Source: Nannocystis pusilla (GTDB lineage: Bacteria > Myxococcota_A > Polyangia > Nannocystales > Nannocystaceae). Taken from it: 64,000 nt of DNA. How positions within the stretch are numbered: position 1 is the first letter of the stretch; each line of letters begins with the position of its first letter. Location: positions 1,015,001 to 1,079,000 of the forward strand of contig NZ_JAPNKE010000002.1 of assembly GCF_026626665.1 (NCBI RefSeq), in the 5' to 3' direction. A model generated the notes under the pieces. It was not told where the DNA came from and searched no databases. It worked only from the letters and a program-made list of their open reading frames with translations. The translations under genes were made by a program, and so were the position numbers. Of this stretch, positions 19,912 through 30,295 are shown in pieces.

Positions 19912-20990
19912 TCCGGAGGAGGGAGTGATCCACCGTGAGCCGCTGCACGCCTCGCACGGACGAGCGCAGGCGCGCCGTCTGCTGCTGACTTGATTGTGTT
20001 GCCCCTTACAAAAACTTCAATGTGACAGTTGTCCGAGGGACGAAACCGATCTCTGCTGGCAGATTTATCCACAGATCCAATCGTGGCGAATTCGTGCCTT
20101 CAGGGCACGGTAGCGCGCCTCGGGAGCCATGGGAGTCCACCGGAGGCGAGGGCTCTCGGCAGGCCCGGCGGTCGGTGTCGGCGGGGTCGGCGACGGCCTG
20201 CGCTTTCCGAGTACCGAAAGCGAACCAGTGTGCATATAGTCCGGCCGTACAGCCGCTCGCGGAATCGACCGCGGCGTCACCATGGAAGCTGCTCCATGAA
20301 ACAGCCGATGCGAACGAGAAGCCGCCGCTGCCCCCCAAGATTCTGGGCAACACTGCGCGGGCCCCTCAGCCGCTCCGCTCGCTCGCCGGCCCGAGCAACA
20401 CGCTCGGAGCCGCCCCTCCCTCCGGCAGACCCGGGGTCCGAAATTTCCCCGGCAACGCCACGCCGCCCCCCTCGGCGAGTGCCATCGCTCGATCGCCGTC
20501 GCCAAGTACCTGGCCCGCCGCAACGAGGCCGCCGCCAAGGCCGAGCCCGCTAGCGCGAACGGCCGCAAGGGCAAGCGCAAGCCCTGGCGCGGCCGCCCGG
20601 GCCAGGAGTCTCCGGGGCTCGAGCACAGCCCCGCGGTGGCCCGCCCCGCCACGCCGCCGCGCGAAGCCGGCGCCAGCAACCCCGACCTGACCCCGTGGAC
20701 AGCTCGTCGCAATGCCGCCCGTCTGTGCGTGCGCGACCGCGTCCCGGCCCGCCCGCGCCCGTCGCGGGTGCTCGCCAAGCGGTGACCGACGCCACGCCCT
20801 GAGCGAGCCGACAGTTTTTGGACGAGGCGCACCAAGGGCGGCCCGGGCAATGGTGCTCGGGCCGCCCCCGTCCAATTCAGGGCCCCGACGCGCGGACGCG
20901 AGCGCGACGCGGAGTTCGGGACATGCCCTCGGGGACATGCTCAAGAGGACATGGCTCAGGAGACATGCGCCCCGGGGCATGTCCCGGAGT
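19912..20990. other. Long intergenic region with a possible gene remnant
   Basis: About 1.1 kb. Most of it shows no gene. On the plus strand, one frame stays open from about 20300 to a TGA at 20783-20785. Its last ~100 codons (GECHRSIAVAKYLARRNE, then GRKGKRKPWRGRPG) have a protein-like feel but no start codon. It could be the end of a decayed gene. The right end carries a large hairpin-repeat array. Confidence 0.35.
20916..20988. repeat. Hairpin-repeat array at the 3' end of the DMT gene
   Basis: Five successive half-units (gggacatgccc, gggacatgctc, aggacatggctc, gagacatgcgc, gggcatgtccc) spaced 14-18 bases apart end two bases before the stop of the minus-strand transporter gene. Confidence 0.8.
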
Positions 20991-21944
20991 TCAGCTCGCC
21001 TGCGCGCCCCGCTCGGGCACGAAGCGCAGCGACAGGCCGAGCAGCACCGCCGCCGCGGCGATGACGGTGCGGTCGTCGAGGCGCTCGCCGTGCCACAGCG
21101 CGGCGGTCGTGGCGGCGACGATGAACTGGACGTTGATGAACAGGCCGACCAGCGAGGTCGGCAGGCGCCGCAGGGCGTAGAGGTTGAGGATGTAGGCGAG
21201 GGCGGTCGGGCCGACGATGACGAGCGCGCCGAGCAGCCAGACGTGGCCCGGCACGGCGGCGAGGTCGATGGCGACGACCGCGGGCAGGCCGACGACCGCG
21301 ATCATCGGCAGCGAGCAGGCGTAGATCGCGGCCGACAGGATCAGCGGGTCGGTGGTCTCCGAGACGCGCTTCGACAGGGCGATGAACAGCGAGTAGGCGC
21401 CGGCGTTGCCGCAGATCAGCAGGTCGCCGCACAGGACGGTGTCGCTGAAGCGCGCCGCGACCTCGCCGTCGCGGGTGCGCAGCCAGGCACCTGTCCCGAC
21501 GGCCAGCTGGTCGACGCCGAACAGGGCGGCGATGCCGACGACCCCGAGCGCGACGCTGACGAGCTTGCGCCGGGTGAGCCGCTCCTGGCCGAGCAGGACC
21601 CCGAGCGCGAGCGTCTGCGCCGGCACGGTGGCCATGACGAGCGCGCCGTGGACGGCCGTCGAGCGCTGGATGCCGGCGTTGAACAGCAGCTGGTTGAGGA
21701 CCACGCCGAGCAGGCCGAGCACGGCGAGGAGGCCCCAGCCGCGCCGCGGCCAGGCCTTGCGCAGGATCAGGGCGACGCCGACGAGCAGCACTGCGCCGCC
21801 GAACTGGCGGATCGTGGTCCACGCGATCGGGTCGAGGTAGGCCGTGATCTCGCGCGCCGCGCTGTAGTGGGTGCCGAACAGGAGCTGCACGCCGATCAGC
21901 GCGGCGACGGCCCTGGCGGTGTCCTGGCCCGGAGATGCTTGCAA
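20991..21944 (-). CDS. DMT superfamily (EamA) transporter
   Basis: 317 residues with about ten membrane segments in two halves. It opens with VAALIGVQLLFGTHYSA and has the typical VMATVPAQTLALGVLL and VGPTALAYILNLYALRRLP of EamA proteins. These export amino acids or other small metabolites; the substrate here cannot be named. The start is TTG at 21942-21944, eight bases after a TACCGT box on the minus strand, with no ribosome site. It stands alone. Confidence 0.85.
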   Translation of the reverse strand: MQASPGQDTARAVAALIGVQLLFGTHYSAAREITAYLDPIAWTTIRQFGGAVLLVGVALILRKAWPRRGWGLLAVLGLLGVVLNQLLFNAGIQRSTAVHGALVMATVPAQTLALGVLLGQERLTRRKLVSVALGVVGIAALFGVDQLAVGTGAWLRTRDGEVAARFSDTVLCGDLLICGNAGAYSLFIALSKRVSETTDPLILSAAIYACSLPMIAVVGLPAVVAIDLAAVPGHVWLLGALVIVGPTALAYILNLYALRRLPTSLVGLFINVQFIVAATTAALWHGERLDDRTVIAAAAVLLGLSLRFVPERGAQAS

Positions 21945-21958
21945 GTCGAAAGACGGTA
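21945..21958 (-). promoter_or_regulatory. -10 box with leaderless spacing
   Basis: On the minus strand TACCGT (21953-21958) is followed by eight bases and the TTG start of the transporter. Confidence 0.35.
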
Positions 21959-22506
21959 GCGGAGGCGGTGGTCCCGGTCGATGTCGGCGCGAGGCCTACG
22001 CAGGCCGTCGGAGGTCCTGGGGTCGCGGGGCGCTCGCACGGCCAGCGAGCGGCGCGCGCCGCGTCGGCGACGACGGTCTGCGCGCCGACTCGGACGAGGC
22101 CGGTCGATCGGACAGGTGGTCGCGCTTCGAGGACACCTTCTCGGCGAGGACCGTGCGCCGACTGCCGCGATGCACCATGGCGGTGCCAGGTCGTCGGCGA
22201 ATCGCGGCAGTCCTCGCCGGGCCCCCGCAAGCGGAGGATCGAGGTCGATCGACGCGGGACCGCGCGGTGCCACGATTCGTCGCCATGATCCTCGCTGGCG
22301 AAACAGACCTGTCCGGCAGCTCGCAAGCGAAGGCAGACCTTCGAGCGTCGTGGTGCAGTCCGGGAGGAGCCGGACAGCGAGCCGCGAGGGGCCCGGCGTA
22401 CGCCCCACCGGCGTCGGGGATGCGCGCGAAGGGCTATGCCCGCGTTCGCGGACGAACGCGCGAAGGCGCCCCGGATCCGCGATCCCGAGCGCCTCGTTTC
22501 TGTTTA
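21959..22506. other. Intergenic region
   Basis: About 550 bases between two minus-strand genes. No domain, signal peptide or ribosome site supports any open frame. It holds short words that recur in other gaps of this window, but no clear repeat unit. Confidence 0.45.
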
Positions 22507-22543
22507 AAGGATATGTCCCGAAGGACATGTCTTCTGGAGAAAA
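22507..22543 (-). terminator. Hairpin repeat with UUCG loop at the 3' end of ppa
   Basis: On the transcribed minus strand the sequence acatgtcc-ttcg-ggacatat folds into a stem of seven pairs closed by a UUCG loop, starting about five bases after the ppa stop. Only a short U-run follows (ctttaaa). Confidence 0.65.
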
Positions 22544-23086
22544 CTACTTGTGCAGCTCGCCGCGGCGCAGGCGCTTGTACAGCTCGAAGGCCTCGCGGAT
22601 GACGACCAGCGCCTCGGCGGTGCCGAGGATGTCGTCGATGACGACGGTCTTGTTCTCGAGGATCTTGTAGTCCTCGAAGAAGCGCCGGACCTCGCGCATG
22701 ACGTGGTGCGGCAGCTGCGACTGGTCGGTGTATTCGTTGAACCACGGATCGTGGGTGCTGACCGCGACGATCTTGTCGTCGATGCCCTTGTCGTCGCGCA
22801 TGCGCATGACGCCGATCGGGCGGGCCGTGACGATGCAGAGCGGGTGGACCGGGCTCTGCTGCAGGACCAGGATGTCGAGGGCGTCGCCGTCGTCGCAGTA
22901 GGTGCGCGGGATGAAGCCGTAGTTGGCCGGGTAGTGCACCGCGCTGAACAGCACGCGATCGAGGCGGAGGAAGCCGGTCTCCTTGTCGACCTCGTACTTG
23001 TTCTTGCTGCCCTGCGGGACCTCGATCACCGCCGGTACGTGAGGGAGCTGGCCTTCGTCGACATAGATGTCGTGCCAAGGATGCAT
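22544..23086 (-). CDS. ppa: Inorganic pyrophosphatase, family I
   Basis: 180 residues. The active-site parts are [36 protein letters not shown] and ALDILVL, followed by GIDDKIVAV and the C-terminal [10 protein letters not shown]. The family signature DGDPLD reads DGDALD here, a known variant position. It hydrolyses pyrophosphate to drive biosynthesis, in the cytoplasm. ATG at 23086; a perfect TTGACA lies at 23118-23123 on the same strand, but no matching -10 box is visible. A terminator-like hairpin repeat follows. Confidence 0.95.
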   Translation of the reverse strand: MHPWHDIYVDEGQLPHVPAVIEVPQGSKNKYEVDKETGFLRLDRVLFSAVHYPANYGFIPRTYCDDGDALDILVLQQSPVHPLCIVTARPIGVMRMRDDKGIDDKIVAVSTHDPWFNEYTDQSQLPHHVMREVRRFFEDYKILENKTVVIDDILGTAEALVVIREAFELYKRLRRGELHK

Positions 23087-23236
23087 CGCGCGGAGCGTGG
23101 TGCGGACCCCGGCCCCCTGTCAAGCAATCGTGCGCGGAGGGCCACGTGTATGGCCGCGGCGACGTCGAGGCCGTCGCCGCGGAGGATCGGCCTCACACGG
23201 CTCCGGCGCCGGACGCGGCGAGATCGCGCGCCGACG

Positions 23237-24589
<1,353 letters not shown>

Positions 24590-24895
24590 TGCGAAAACGA
24601 TGACTCCGGCCCGCAGGGTAGCACGCGGCCGCGCAGACCGGCTAGAGCGGCCTCGGGACAGGTCCTTCGGGACAGGTGAGCGCGCGGCGAGGGCGCGCCG
24701 GCGCCGCGCGGCCGCGGGTGCGAGGGCGAGCGGGCGGGGCACTCGCTCCTCGGGGCAGGTCGGGCGCGCCGCCTGACCCGGCGTCCGCGCGGGGCCGGGC
24801 CCAGGTCCTTCGCGCAGGCCCTAGCCGGCGCGTCCGCGGGCCGTCGAGCAGCAAAAATAACGTGTCCGGAGGGACATGTCGTAAGAGACATGCGA
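24590..24895. other. Intergenic region with hairpin repeats at both ends
   Basis: About 300 bases, no gene. Hairpin-repeat copies at 24654-24678 (gggacaggtccttcgggacaggt split by a TTCG loop) and 24862-24896. Confidence 0.6.
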
Positions 24896-24896
24896 T
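24853..24896 (-). terminator. Hairpin repeat with U-tract, 3' end of the AMP-binding gene
   Basis: On the minus strand two repeat hairpins (catgtc-tcttac-gacatg, then tgtcc-ctcc-ggaca) overlap or follow the stop codon. After a cg the sequence ttattttt begins. This is an intrinsic terminator whose stem is the dispersed repeat. Confidence 0.75.
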
Positions 24897-26720
24897 CAGG
24901 CCGGCTCGATGCGCCCCGGGTCGGGCGTGCCGGCGTAGAGGCGGGCGACGTCGGCGGCGCGGCGGCGGAGGACCGCGCGCTGATTGATATAACCCTTGTC
25001 GGTGATCTCGCCGGCGTCGATCGCGGGCGGCTCGGCGAGGACCACGGCGGCGGCGAGCTTGCGGCTGCTGCTGCCGGGGCTTCCGGCGTTGTGGCTCGCC
25101 AGCGCGGCGGCCAGGTGGGCGCGGATCCGCGGGTCCTCGGCGTACCTGTCCGCAGGGACATCCGGGACGATCGCGCGGCAGCCGTCGGGGCTCAGGAACA
25201 CCAGCGCGGCGGCGGCGGAGCGGCCCTCGCCGGCGATCACGACGTCCTGCACGACCGGCGCGGCGGCGGCGATGAAGGCGACCCGCAGGGCGCCGGCGCT
25301 GACCCAGGTGCCGCTGGTGAGCTTGAAATCCTCCGCGACGCGGCCGTCGAACACCACGCCCTTGCGCGGGTCGGTCGGGTCGGCGAGGCGGCCGGCGTCG
25401 CCGATGCAGTAGTAGCCCTCGTCGTCGAAGGCGGCGGCGGTGAGCTCGGGCTCGCGGTGGTAGCCCGGGGTGACGTTGGGCCCGCGCACCCGCAGCTCGA
25501 GCTTGCCCTCGCGCGGGACCAGCGAGCTCGCAGCCGGGCGCGGGCAGGCCGATGATGCCGGCGTGGTCGATGGGGAAGTGGACGCTGGTGACGAGCGGCG
25601 ACGTCTCGGTCGAGCCCCACGCCGACGTCATGAGCACGCGCCCGGCCGCGCCGGCCTGCTCGGCGACCGCGGCCAGGCGGGCCCACAGGTTGGGCGGCAG
25701 GGCGGCGCCGGCGTAGAAGATGACGTCGAGGCGCGAGAAGAAGCGCGCGCGCAGGTCCGCGTCGCGCTCGAGGTAGGGCAGCAGCACCTCGAAGCCGCGC
25801 GGGACGTTGAAGTAGAGGGTCGGCGGGACGGCGCGCAGGTTGGCGACGGTGCGCTCGATGAGCCCGGGCGCCGGCTTGCCCTCGTCGACGTAGAGCGAGC
25901 CGCCGTGGTAGACGGCCATGTTGAAGTTGTGGTTGCCGCCGAAGGTGTGGTGCCACGGCAGCCAGTCGACCAGCACCGGCGGGCGCGCGCGCAGGAACGG
26001 CCAGCACTGGGCGATCGCCTGCTGGTTGGAGCACAGCATCCGCTGGGTGTTGATCACGCCCTTGGGCCGGCTGGTCGAGCCGGAGGTGAACAGGATCTTC
26101 GCCACCGTCTCGGGGCCGGTGGCGGCGTGGGCGGCGTCGGCGTGCTCCAAGGAGCATGTCTCGGCGAGCATGTCCGAGAGGACAGCCTGGGCGGGGCCGG
26201 GGGCCTCGCCGACGACCGCCGGGCAGCCGACGGCCGCGAGGGCGCGGGCGAAGCGGGCCCCGTCGGCGGCGAACACCAGGCCGGGCTCGACCTGGACGGC
26301 GATGTGGCGCAGGTTCTCGAGGTCCTGCGAGACCAGGCTGTAGGCCGGCGAGACCGGGACCGCGGGCACGCCGACGTACATGGCCGCGAGCTGCAGCAGG
26401 GCGTTGTCGACGCTGTTGTCGGACAGCAACATCAGCGGGCGCGCGGCCGAGAGCCCGCGCGCCAGCAGGGCGGCGCCGAGGCGGCGGATCTTGGCCCACG
26501 CCTCGCCGTAGGTCAGCTCGAACAGCTGGCCGCCGCGGCGCTCGCCCAGCAGCACCCGCTCGGGGGTCGTCTCGGCCCAGCGGCGCAGCGCGGCCGCGAG
26601 GGTGGTGGGGTAGGGCTGCAGCGGCTGCGGCGAGCGCAGCTCGATCACGCCGCCGTCGCGGTAGGTGACGACGACCTCGGCGGGCGCGAGCTCGAGCGAG
26701 AGGTGCTTGGGGTCAGTCAT
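24896..26720 (-). CDS. AMP-dependent ligase, feruloyl-CoA-synthetase-like; one frameshift near 25525
   Basis: About 608 residues. The start MTDPKHLSLELAPAEVVV and the SPQPLQPYPTTLAAALRRW segment are typical of feruloyl-CoA synthetases. AMP-binding motifs are ILFTSGSTSRPKGVINTQ, the adenine-site TSAWGSTETSPLVT and GYYCIGDAGRLADP. It would activate an aromatic acid to its CoA thioester with ATP; the exact acid is not shown. After PAPGCELA (near 25530) the frame shifts and LVPREGKLELRVRGPN continues to the stop at 24896. In the family the C-terminal catalytic Lys lies in the last third; I could not place it with confidence. Hairpin-repeat copies sit in frame near 26147-26188 and 25145-25168. Confidence 0.8.
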
Positions 26721-26911
26721 GGCTCCTCGGCGCGGTGAGGGACGACGGGCGCGACGGGCCGGCGGTCACGGCGTCGCGCGCGGGACGACGAGCGGGGCGG
26801 GCAGCGCCTCGACGGGGCGCGCGAGAGGCCGTGACGTGGCGACGCCTCCCGGCCGGGCGCGGTGGGACGAGCCGCCGGCGGGGGGCGCGGCGCCGGAGGC
26901 CTCGGCGCGCG
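26721..26911. other. Intergenic region
   Basis: About 190 bases between two minus-strand genes, no gene seen. The promoter of the ligase gene should lie here but no clear box was found. Confidence 0.4.
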
Positions 26912-26991
26912 CAAGGACATGTCCGCATAGACATATCCTCGGAGACATTGTCGAACGGACATGGCTTCGGGAGCATGCGCAAAGGAACACC
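26912..26991. repeat. Hairpin-repeat array at the 3' end of a lipoprotein gene
   Basis: Six half-units in 80 bases (aggacatgtcc, agacatatcc, gagacattgtc, cggacatggc, gagcatgcgc, aaggaacac) spaced 14-19 bases. The array abuts the lipoprotein stop codon at 26992. Confidence 0.8.
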
Positions 26992-27849
26992 TCAGCCGCA
27001 GGCCCAGCGGCCGAGGGTCTTGAGGCCGTCCGGGGCGCGGGACTCGAGCGACAGCGAGAAGCTGTCGTCGCCGTAGGTGTTGAGATAGAGCTCGCGCGGG
27101 CCGTCGCCGTCGAGGTCGAGGGCGCCGAGCAGGGCGTAGCGCTCGCGGGTGTCCGCGCGCGAGCGCAGCAGCACGGGCACGCCGGCGGGCGGGACGAGGA
27201 ACAGGCCGCTGAAGCGGAAGTTCGCCTCCTCGTCCTTGGGATCGGGGACGACCGCGGCGACGATCTCGTCGGGGCTGCCGTCGCCGTCGAGGTCGAGGCT
27301 GGCGCGCTGGTCGATGCGCGGCTTGATGGCCCCCAGGCCAGGTGCCGCGGCGGCCATGGCCTCGGCGATCCGCGCCCGCAGCTCCTTGGGGGCGTCGCGG
27401 TCGACTTCGGCCGGTGGGGTCGGCGTGACGTAGACGAGGCCGTCCTTGAGGCTCGCCGGTACGACCGCGTCGCCGCGCAGGGCCTCGGCTGGGGCGTCGA
27501 TCACGAGGGTGGGCTCCGGCGAAGTGACCCCGGGACAGGCCGCGACTGCGCGGCTCACGACCTTCGCGGCCGCGCCGCTCATCAGCCACACGTCGGTGCC
27601 GACGGGCGCGAGGTCGAGGCAGTCGGCGCCGCCTGCGAATCGCTGGCCGGCGTCGAGGTAGCAGGCCAGCGGCGAGAGGCCGAACTCGCTGGCGACGAGC
27701 AGCGCGCGGCCGGTCGGCGGCGGCGGGGCCTCGGGCTCGGGGGCAGGCGCGGGGGCGGGCGCAGGGGCGGGCGCGGGCGGAGGAGGCGGCGCTTCGCCGC
27801 CGCAGCCGACGAGGGACGAGACGAGCAGCGCGAGCGGGACGGACCTCAT
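26992..27849 (-). CDS. Lipoprotein with Pro/Ala linker and DxDxDG calcium-type loops
   Basis: 285 residues. The start MRSVPLALLVSSLVGC is a lipoprotein signal, followed by about 30 residues of Pro-Ala repeat. The folded part has two loops of the FG-GAP/dockerin kind, LDLDGDGSPDEIVAAV and LDLDGDGPRELYLNTYG, that probably bind calcium. No enzyme motif is visible; the family is not recognised. The start ATG lies nine bases after TATCGT on the minus strand. Confidence 0.7.
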   Translation of the reverse strand: MRSVPLALLVSSLVGCGGEAPPPPPAPAPAPAPAPAPEPEAPPPPTGRALLVASEFGLSPLACYLDAGQRFAGGADCLDLAPVGTDVWLMSGAAAKVVSRAVAACPGVTSPEPTLVIDAPAEALRGDAVVPASLKDGLVYVTPTPPAEVDRDAPKELRARIAEAMAAAAPGLGAIKPRIDQRASLDLDGDGSPDEIVAAVVPDPKDEEANFRFSGLFLVPPAGVPVLLRSRADTRERYALLGALDLDGDGPRELYLNTYGDDSFSLSLESRAPDGLKTLGRWACG

Positions 27850-27864
27850 GGCCGCCGCACGATA
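27850..27864 (-). promoter_or_regulatory. -10 box close to the start codon
   Basis: On the minus strand TATCGT (27859-27864) precedes the ATG by nine bases. Confidence 0.3.
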
Positions 27865-28226
27865 CCATGTCCGGCAGCCGACTCGCGGCCGCCCGGAGGC
27901 GCGCCTGAGGCGAGCGGGCAGAGACGGTGCGGACTGCCCGCGGAGCGGCGTGCATGGCGAGCGGACGGCTGCGCCGCTGGCGTGCCGGCGGCGGGTGGCG
28001 GCAGCAGGTCGGCGACGCGAGCCTTCGAGCAGGACGAGCGGACGGCGGCGACGGCCGCTCGCCATGAGGGCAGGCCGCGGCAGCCGCAGCGATCGATGAT
28101 GCGGTGCTCTGCGAGCGAGAAGATCGGACGTGGCGACGGCCGCTCGCCAGCGGTCCGCGACAACCAGCGGCGTGTCGGCGACGCAACGTCTCGCGCGCAG
28201 GACGATCGGCCGGCGACGGCCGCTCG
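27865..28226. other. Intergenic region with a three-copy 16-bp repeat
   Basis: No gene. The 16-mer ggcgacggccgctcgc occurs at 28047-28062, 28132-28147 and 28212-28227, spaced 85 and 80 bases; the last copy runs into the stop codon of the porin gene. The bases between copies are not clearly alike. Confidence 0.6.
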
Positions 28227-29534
28227 CTAGAAGCCGGCTTGCAGCTGCAGCCGCATCTGGTCGGCGACGCCGGCGGGTACGCCGGGGCCGTACTGGCGGA
28301 AGTAGTCGAGCTGCAGCTTGAGCGAGTGGCGATAAAAATAATAGTTGAGTCCGGCGCCGTACTCGTCGAGCCGTCCGATGCTGGTCTCGACGCGCCGCGA
28401 CGGGCGCACGCCGGACGAGCGGGCGGTGACCTCGAGGCGGGTGCGCGGGATGAAGAGGCCCATCTGCGCGGTCCAGCCGACGCCGTTGCGCGCGGCCTCG
28501 ACGGGGATCGGCTCGCCGAGCATGTCCTTCGCGTCACCCGGCAGGCGCCAGCCCTGACGCCAGTAGAAGTCGAGCAGCAGCGACATGCCGGCGACCTTGA
28601 ACATCAGGTCGACGGTCACGTTGTTGCTGCGCATCGTGCCGCCGTCGGCGAAGGTCGTGCCGCTGATGGCGCGGGTGCGATGGTCGCGGTCGCTGAAGGC
28701 GTACGCGGCGCCGAGGGCGAGGCGCGGCGTGGCCTTGCGTTCGAAGTCGGCCTCGCTGTAGTCGTCGAACATGCCGAAGGGCAGGTAGTCGACGCGGGCC
28801 ATGTACGTCAGGCCGAAGTCGCTGGCCTTGTAATAGTCGTAGCCCTCGCCCATGAACACGCCGGCGAAGTAGCGCAGCTTGCCGAGGCCGGCGACGTCGG
28901 GCGAGCTCACCTGCACGCCGATGTCCTGGTCGAGCGTGAACTCGTAGCTGGCCGACGAGTTGTCGACCATCTGCAGCTTGGCCAGCGGGGCCATGCGCTG
29001 GCGCGCGTACGGTACGAAGAAGAAGCCGGCCTGGACGTTGGCGTGGCGGAAGCGGGTCCAGGTCGTGTACCACTGGAAGATCGGCGGGCGCCGCGGCGTG
29101 CCGTCCTTGAACCCGAGGTCCTTCGGCGCGAACATCAAATGCACGTAGTAGCCGACGTGCGGCGAGAAGATGTTGCCCGAGAGGATCAGGCGCGCGCGCC
29201 TGAGCTCGAGGCTGCCGGACCACGGCTCCATCCCGGCGGCGGGGATCGCCTCGCGCCGGACCGTGGCCAGCAGCTGCGCCCACATGTTGAAGTTGATGGT
29301 GAAGCGGCGGTCCGGCGTGGCCAGCTCGATGCCCTTGCCGGGCCGCCACGTGGCGTTGCCGACCGGCGTCTCGGCCTGCCGCTGGGCCTCGCCGACGGGC
29401 ATCCAGGCGGGCGGCGGGGGCGGGGGGCCGCTCGGCTTGGGCAGCACCGGCGCCGGCGGGTTGGCCCACGCCCGGCCGCCTGCGACGAGCACCACCAGCG
29501 CGGCGGCGTACCGGAGCGAAGCGAGGGGACGCAT
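28227..29534 (-). CDS. Phosphate-selective porin (OprP/OprO-like)
   Basis: 435 residues: signal peptide (SLRYAAALVVLVAGGRAWA), a Pro-rich stretch, then an outer-membrane barrel rich in alternating aromatic strands (FTINFNMWAQLLATVRR, ELRRARLILSGNIFSPHVGY, YFYRHSLKLQLDYFRQYG) ending in an aromatic residue (LQLQAGF), as OmpA/porin barrels do. It should form an anion-type channel in the outer membrane. I prefer the ATG at 29532-29534, nine bases after a TATTCG box, to the earlier ATG at 29577-29579 that touches the stop of the KGG gene; both are in frame. Confidence 0.8.
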   Translation of the reverse strand: MRPLASLRYAAALVVLVAGGRAWANPPAPVLPKPSGPPPPPPAWMPVGEAQRQAETPVGNATWRPGKGIELATPDRRFTINFNMWAQLLATVRREAIPAAGMEPWSGSLELRRARLILSGNIFSPHVGYYVHLMFAPKDLGFKDGTPRRPPIFQWYTTWTRFRHANVQAGFFFVPYARQRMAPLAKLQMVDNSSASYEFTLDQDIGVQVSSPDVAGLGKLRYFAGVFMGEGYDYYKASDFGLTYMARVDYLPFGMFDDYSEADFERKATPRLALGAAYAFSDRDHRTRAISGTTFADGGTMRSNNVTVDLMFKVAGMSLLLDFYWRQGWRLPGDAKDMLGEPIPVEAARNGVGWTAQMGLFIPRTRLEVTARSSGVRPSRRVETSIGRLDEYGAGLNYYFYRHSLKLQLDYFRQYGPGVPAGVADQMRLQLQAGF

Positions 29535-29575
29535 GCGTCGACGCGAATACACCCGAAGCGAAGGGCGCGCGTCAA
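29535..29575 (-). promoter_or_regulatory. Possible promoter of the porin gene
   Basis: On the minus strand TTGACG (29570-29575) and TATTCG (29544-29549) are 20 bases apart, with nine bases to the chosen ATG. The long spacer makes this weak. Confidence 0.3.
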
Positions 29576-29579
29576 GCAT

Positions 29580-30044
29580 TCACTTAACGCGCGCGTTCGC
29601 GGGCTCGGTCGCGTCTGCGACCCCTCGCGCGACGCCTGGCCTAAGGCCAGATCCGCTGTCCTGCGCCTCCGGCTCGTGCGGCTCGTGCGGCTCGTCCTCG
29701 CGCACGCTGTGGGTCGGGCTGCCGTGCGAGTGATGCCCGCCCTCGCGGCCGATCTCGGCCATGTGCTCGCGGTCCTGACTGACGGTCTCGCCGCCGCGGC
29801 GGCCGATCATCGCCATGTGCTCGCGGTTCTGACTGACGGCCTCGCCGCCGCGGCGGCCGATCATCGCCATGTACTCGCGGTTTTGACTGACCGCAGCTCC
29901 GCCTCGCCGGCCGATGTTCGCCATGTGCTGCCGATCCTGGCTGACGGTCTCGCCGCCGCGGCTGGCGATCACGCGCTGCCTGTCCGGGTCCATACCTGCG
30001 AATCCGCGGGCGTCGCCGCGGCCCTTACCTCGATTGCTCGACAT
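29580..30044 (-). CDS. KGG/con-10-type repeat stress protein
   Basis: 154 residues with four to five repeats of about 22 residues, each like GGETVSQDREHMAEIGRRGG. This is the Gly-Gly repeat of YciG/con-10 stress proteins, hydrophilic and likely disordered; they accumulate in desiccation, acid or conidiation responses. The C-terminus is His/Glu-rich (HEPHEPEAQD) and unconserved. ATG at 30044 with aggag eight bases upstream. Its stop codon touches the first possible ATG of the porin, so the two may be transcribed together. Confidence 0.85.
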   Translation of the reverse strand: MSSNRGKGRGDARGFAGMDPDRQRVIASRGGETVSQDRQHMANIGRRGGAAVSQNREYMAMIGRRGGEAVSQNREHMAMIGRRGGETVSQDREHMAEIGREGGHHSHGSPTHSVREDEPHEPHEPEAQDSGSGLRPGVARGVADATEPANARVK

Positions 30045-30202
30045 CGCTTCTACTCCTGCGCATAGCGAGGGGGCGCGGCCGGACAGGCCGATGGGTCTCG
30101 TCCCTCGCGGGTCGACTCGCAGCGTGTGCGATGTTGACCCAGCCGCAAGTGCAGCGGTGTAGCCGCCCGGCGGCAGGTTCGCCGACCCCCGGGCGGCGAA
30201 AT

Positions 30203-30232
30203 CACATGTCCTTTACGACATGTCCAAACAGG
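30203..30232. repeat. Hairpin repeat upstream of the macroglobulin gene
   Basis: acatgtc-ctttac-gacatgt, followed by a second half. It lies between divergent genes, one of the few intergenic copies not at a gene end. Confidence 0.7.
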
Positions 30233-30295
30233 CTTTTTACGGCGCCGCGCGGGCGGGAACTTTCGCCGCTTCGAGCCGTCACAGGCCTGCCTCGT

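Noticed and set aside
26912..26991. A CRISPR array
   Set aside because: The repeats are short, degenerate palindromes with 4-10 base gaps; there are no 25-40 base unique spacers and no cas genes.
28047..28227. An iteron-type replication origin
   Set aside because: Only three copies at 80-85 base spacing, no AT-rich stretch, no DnaA boxes and no replication gene nearby.
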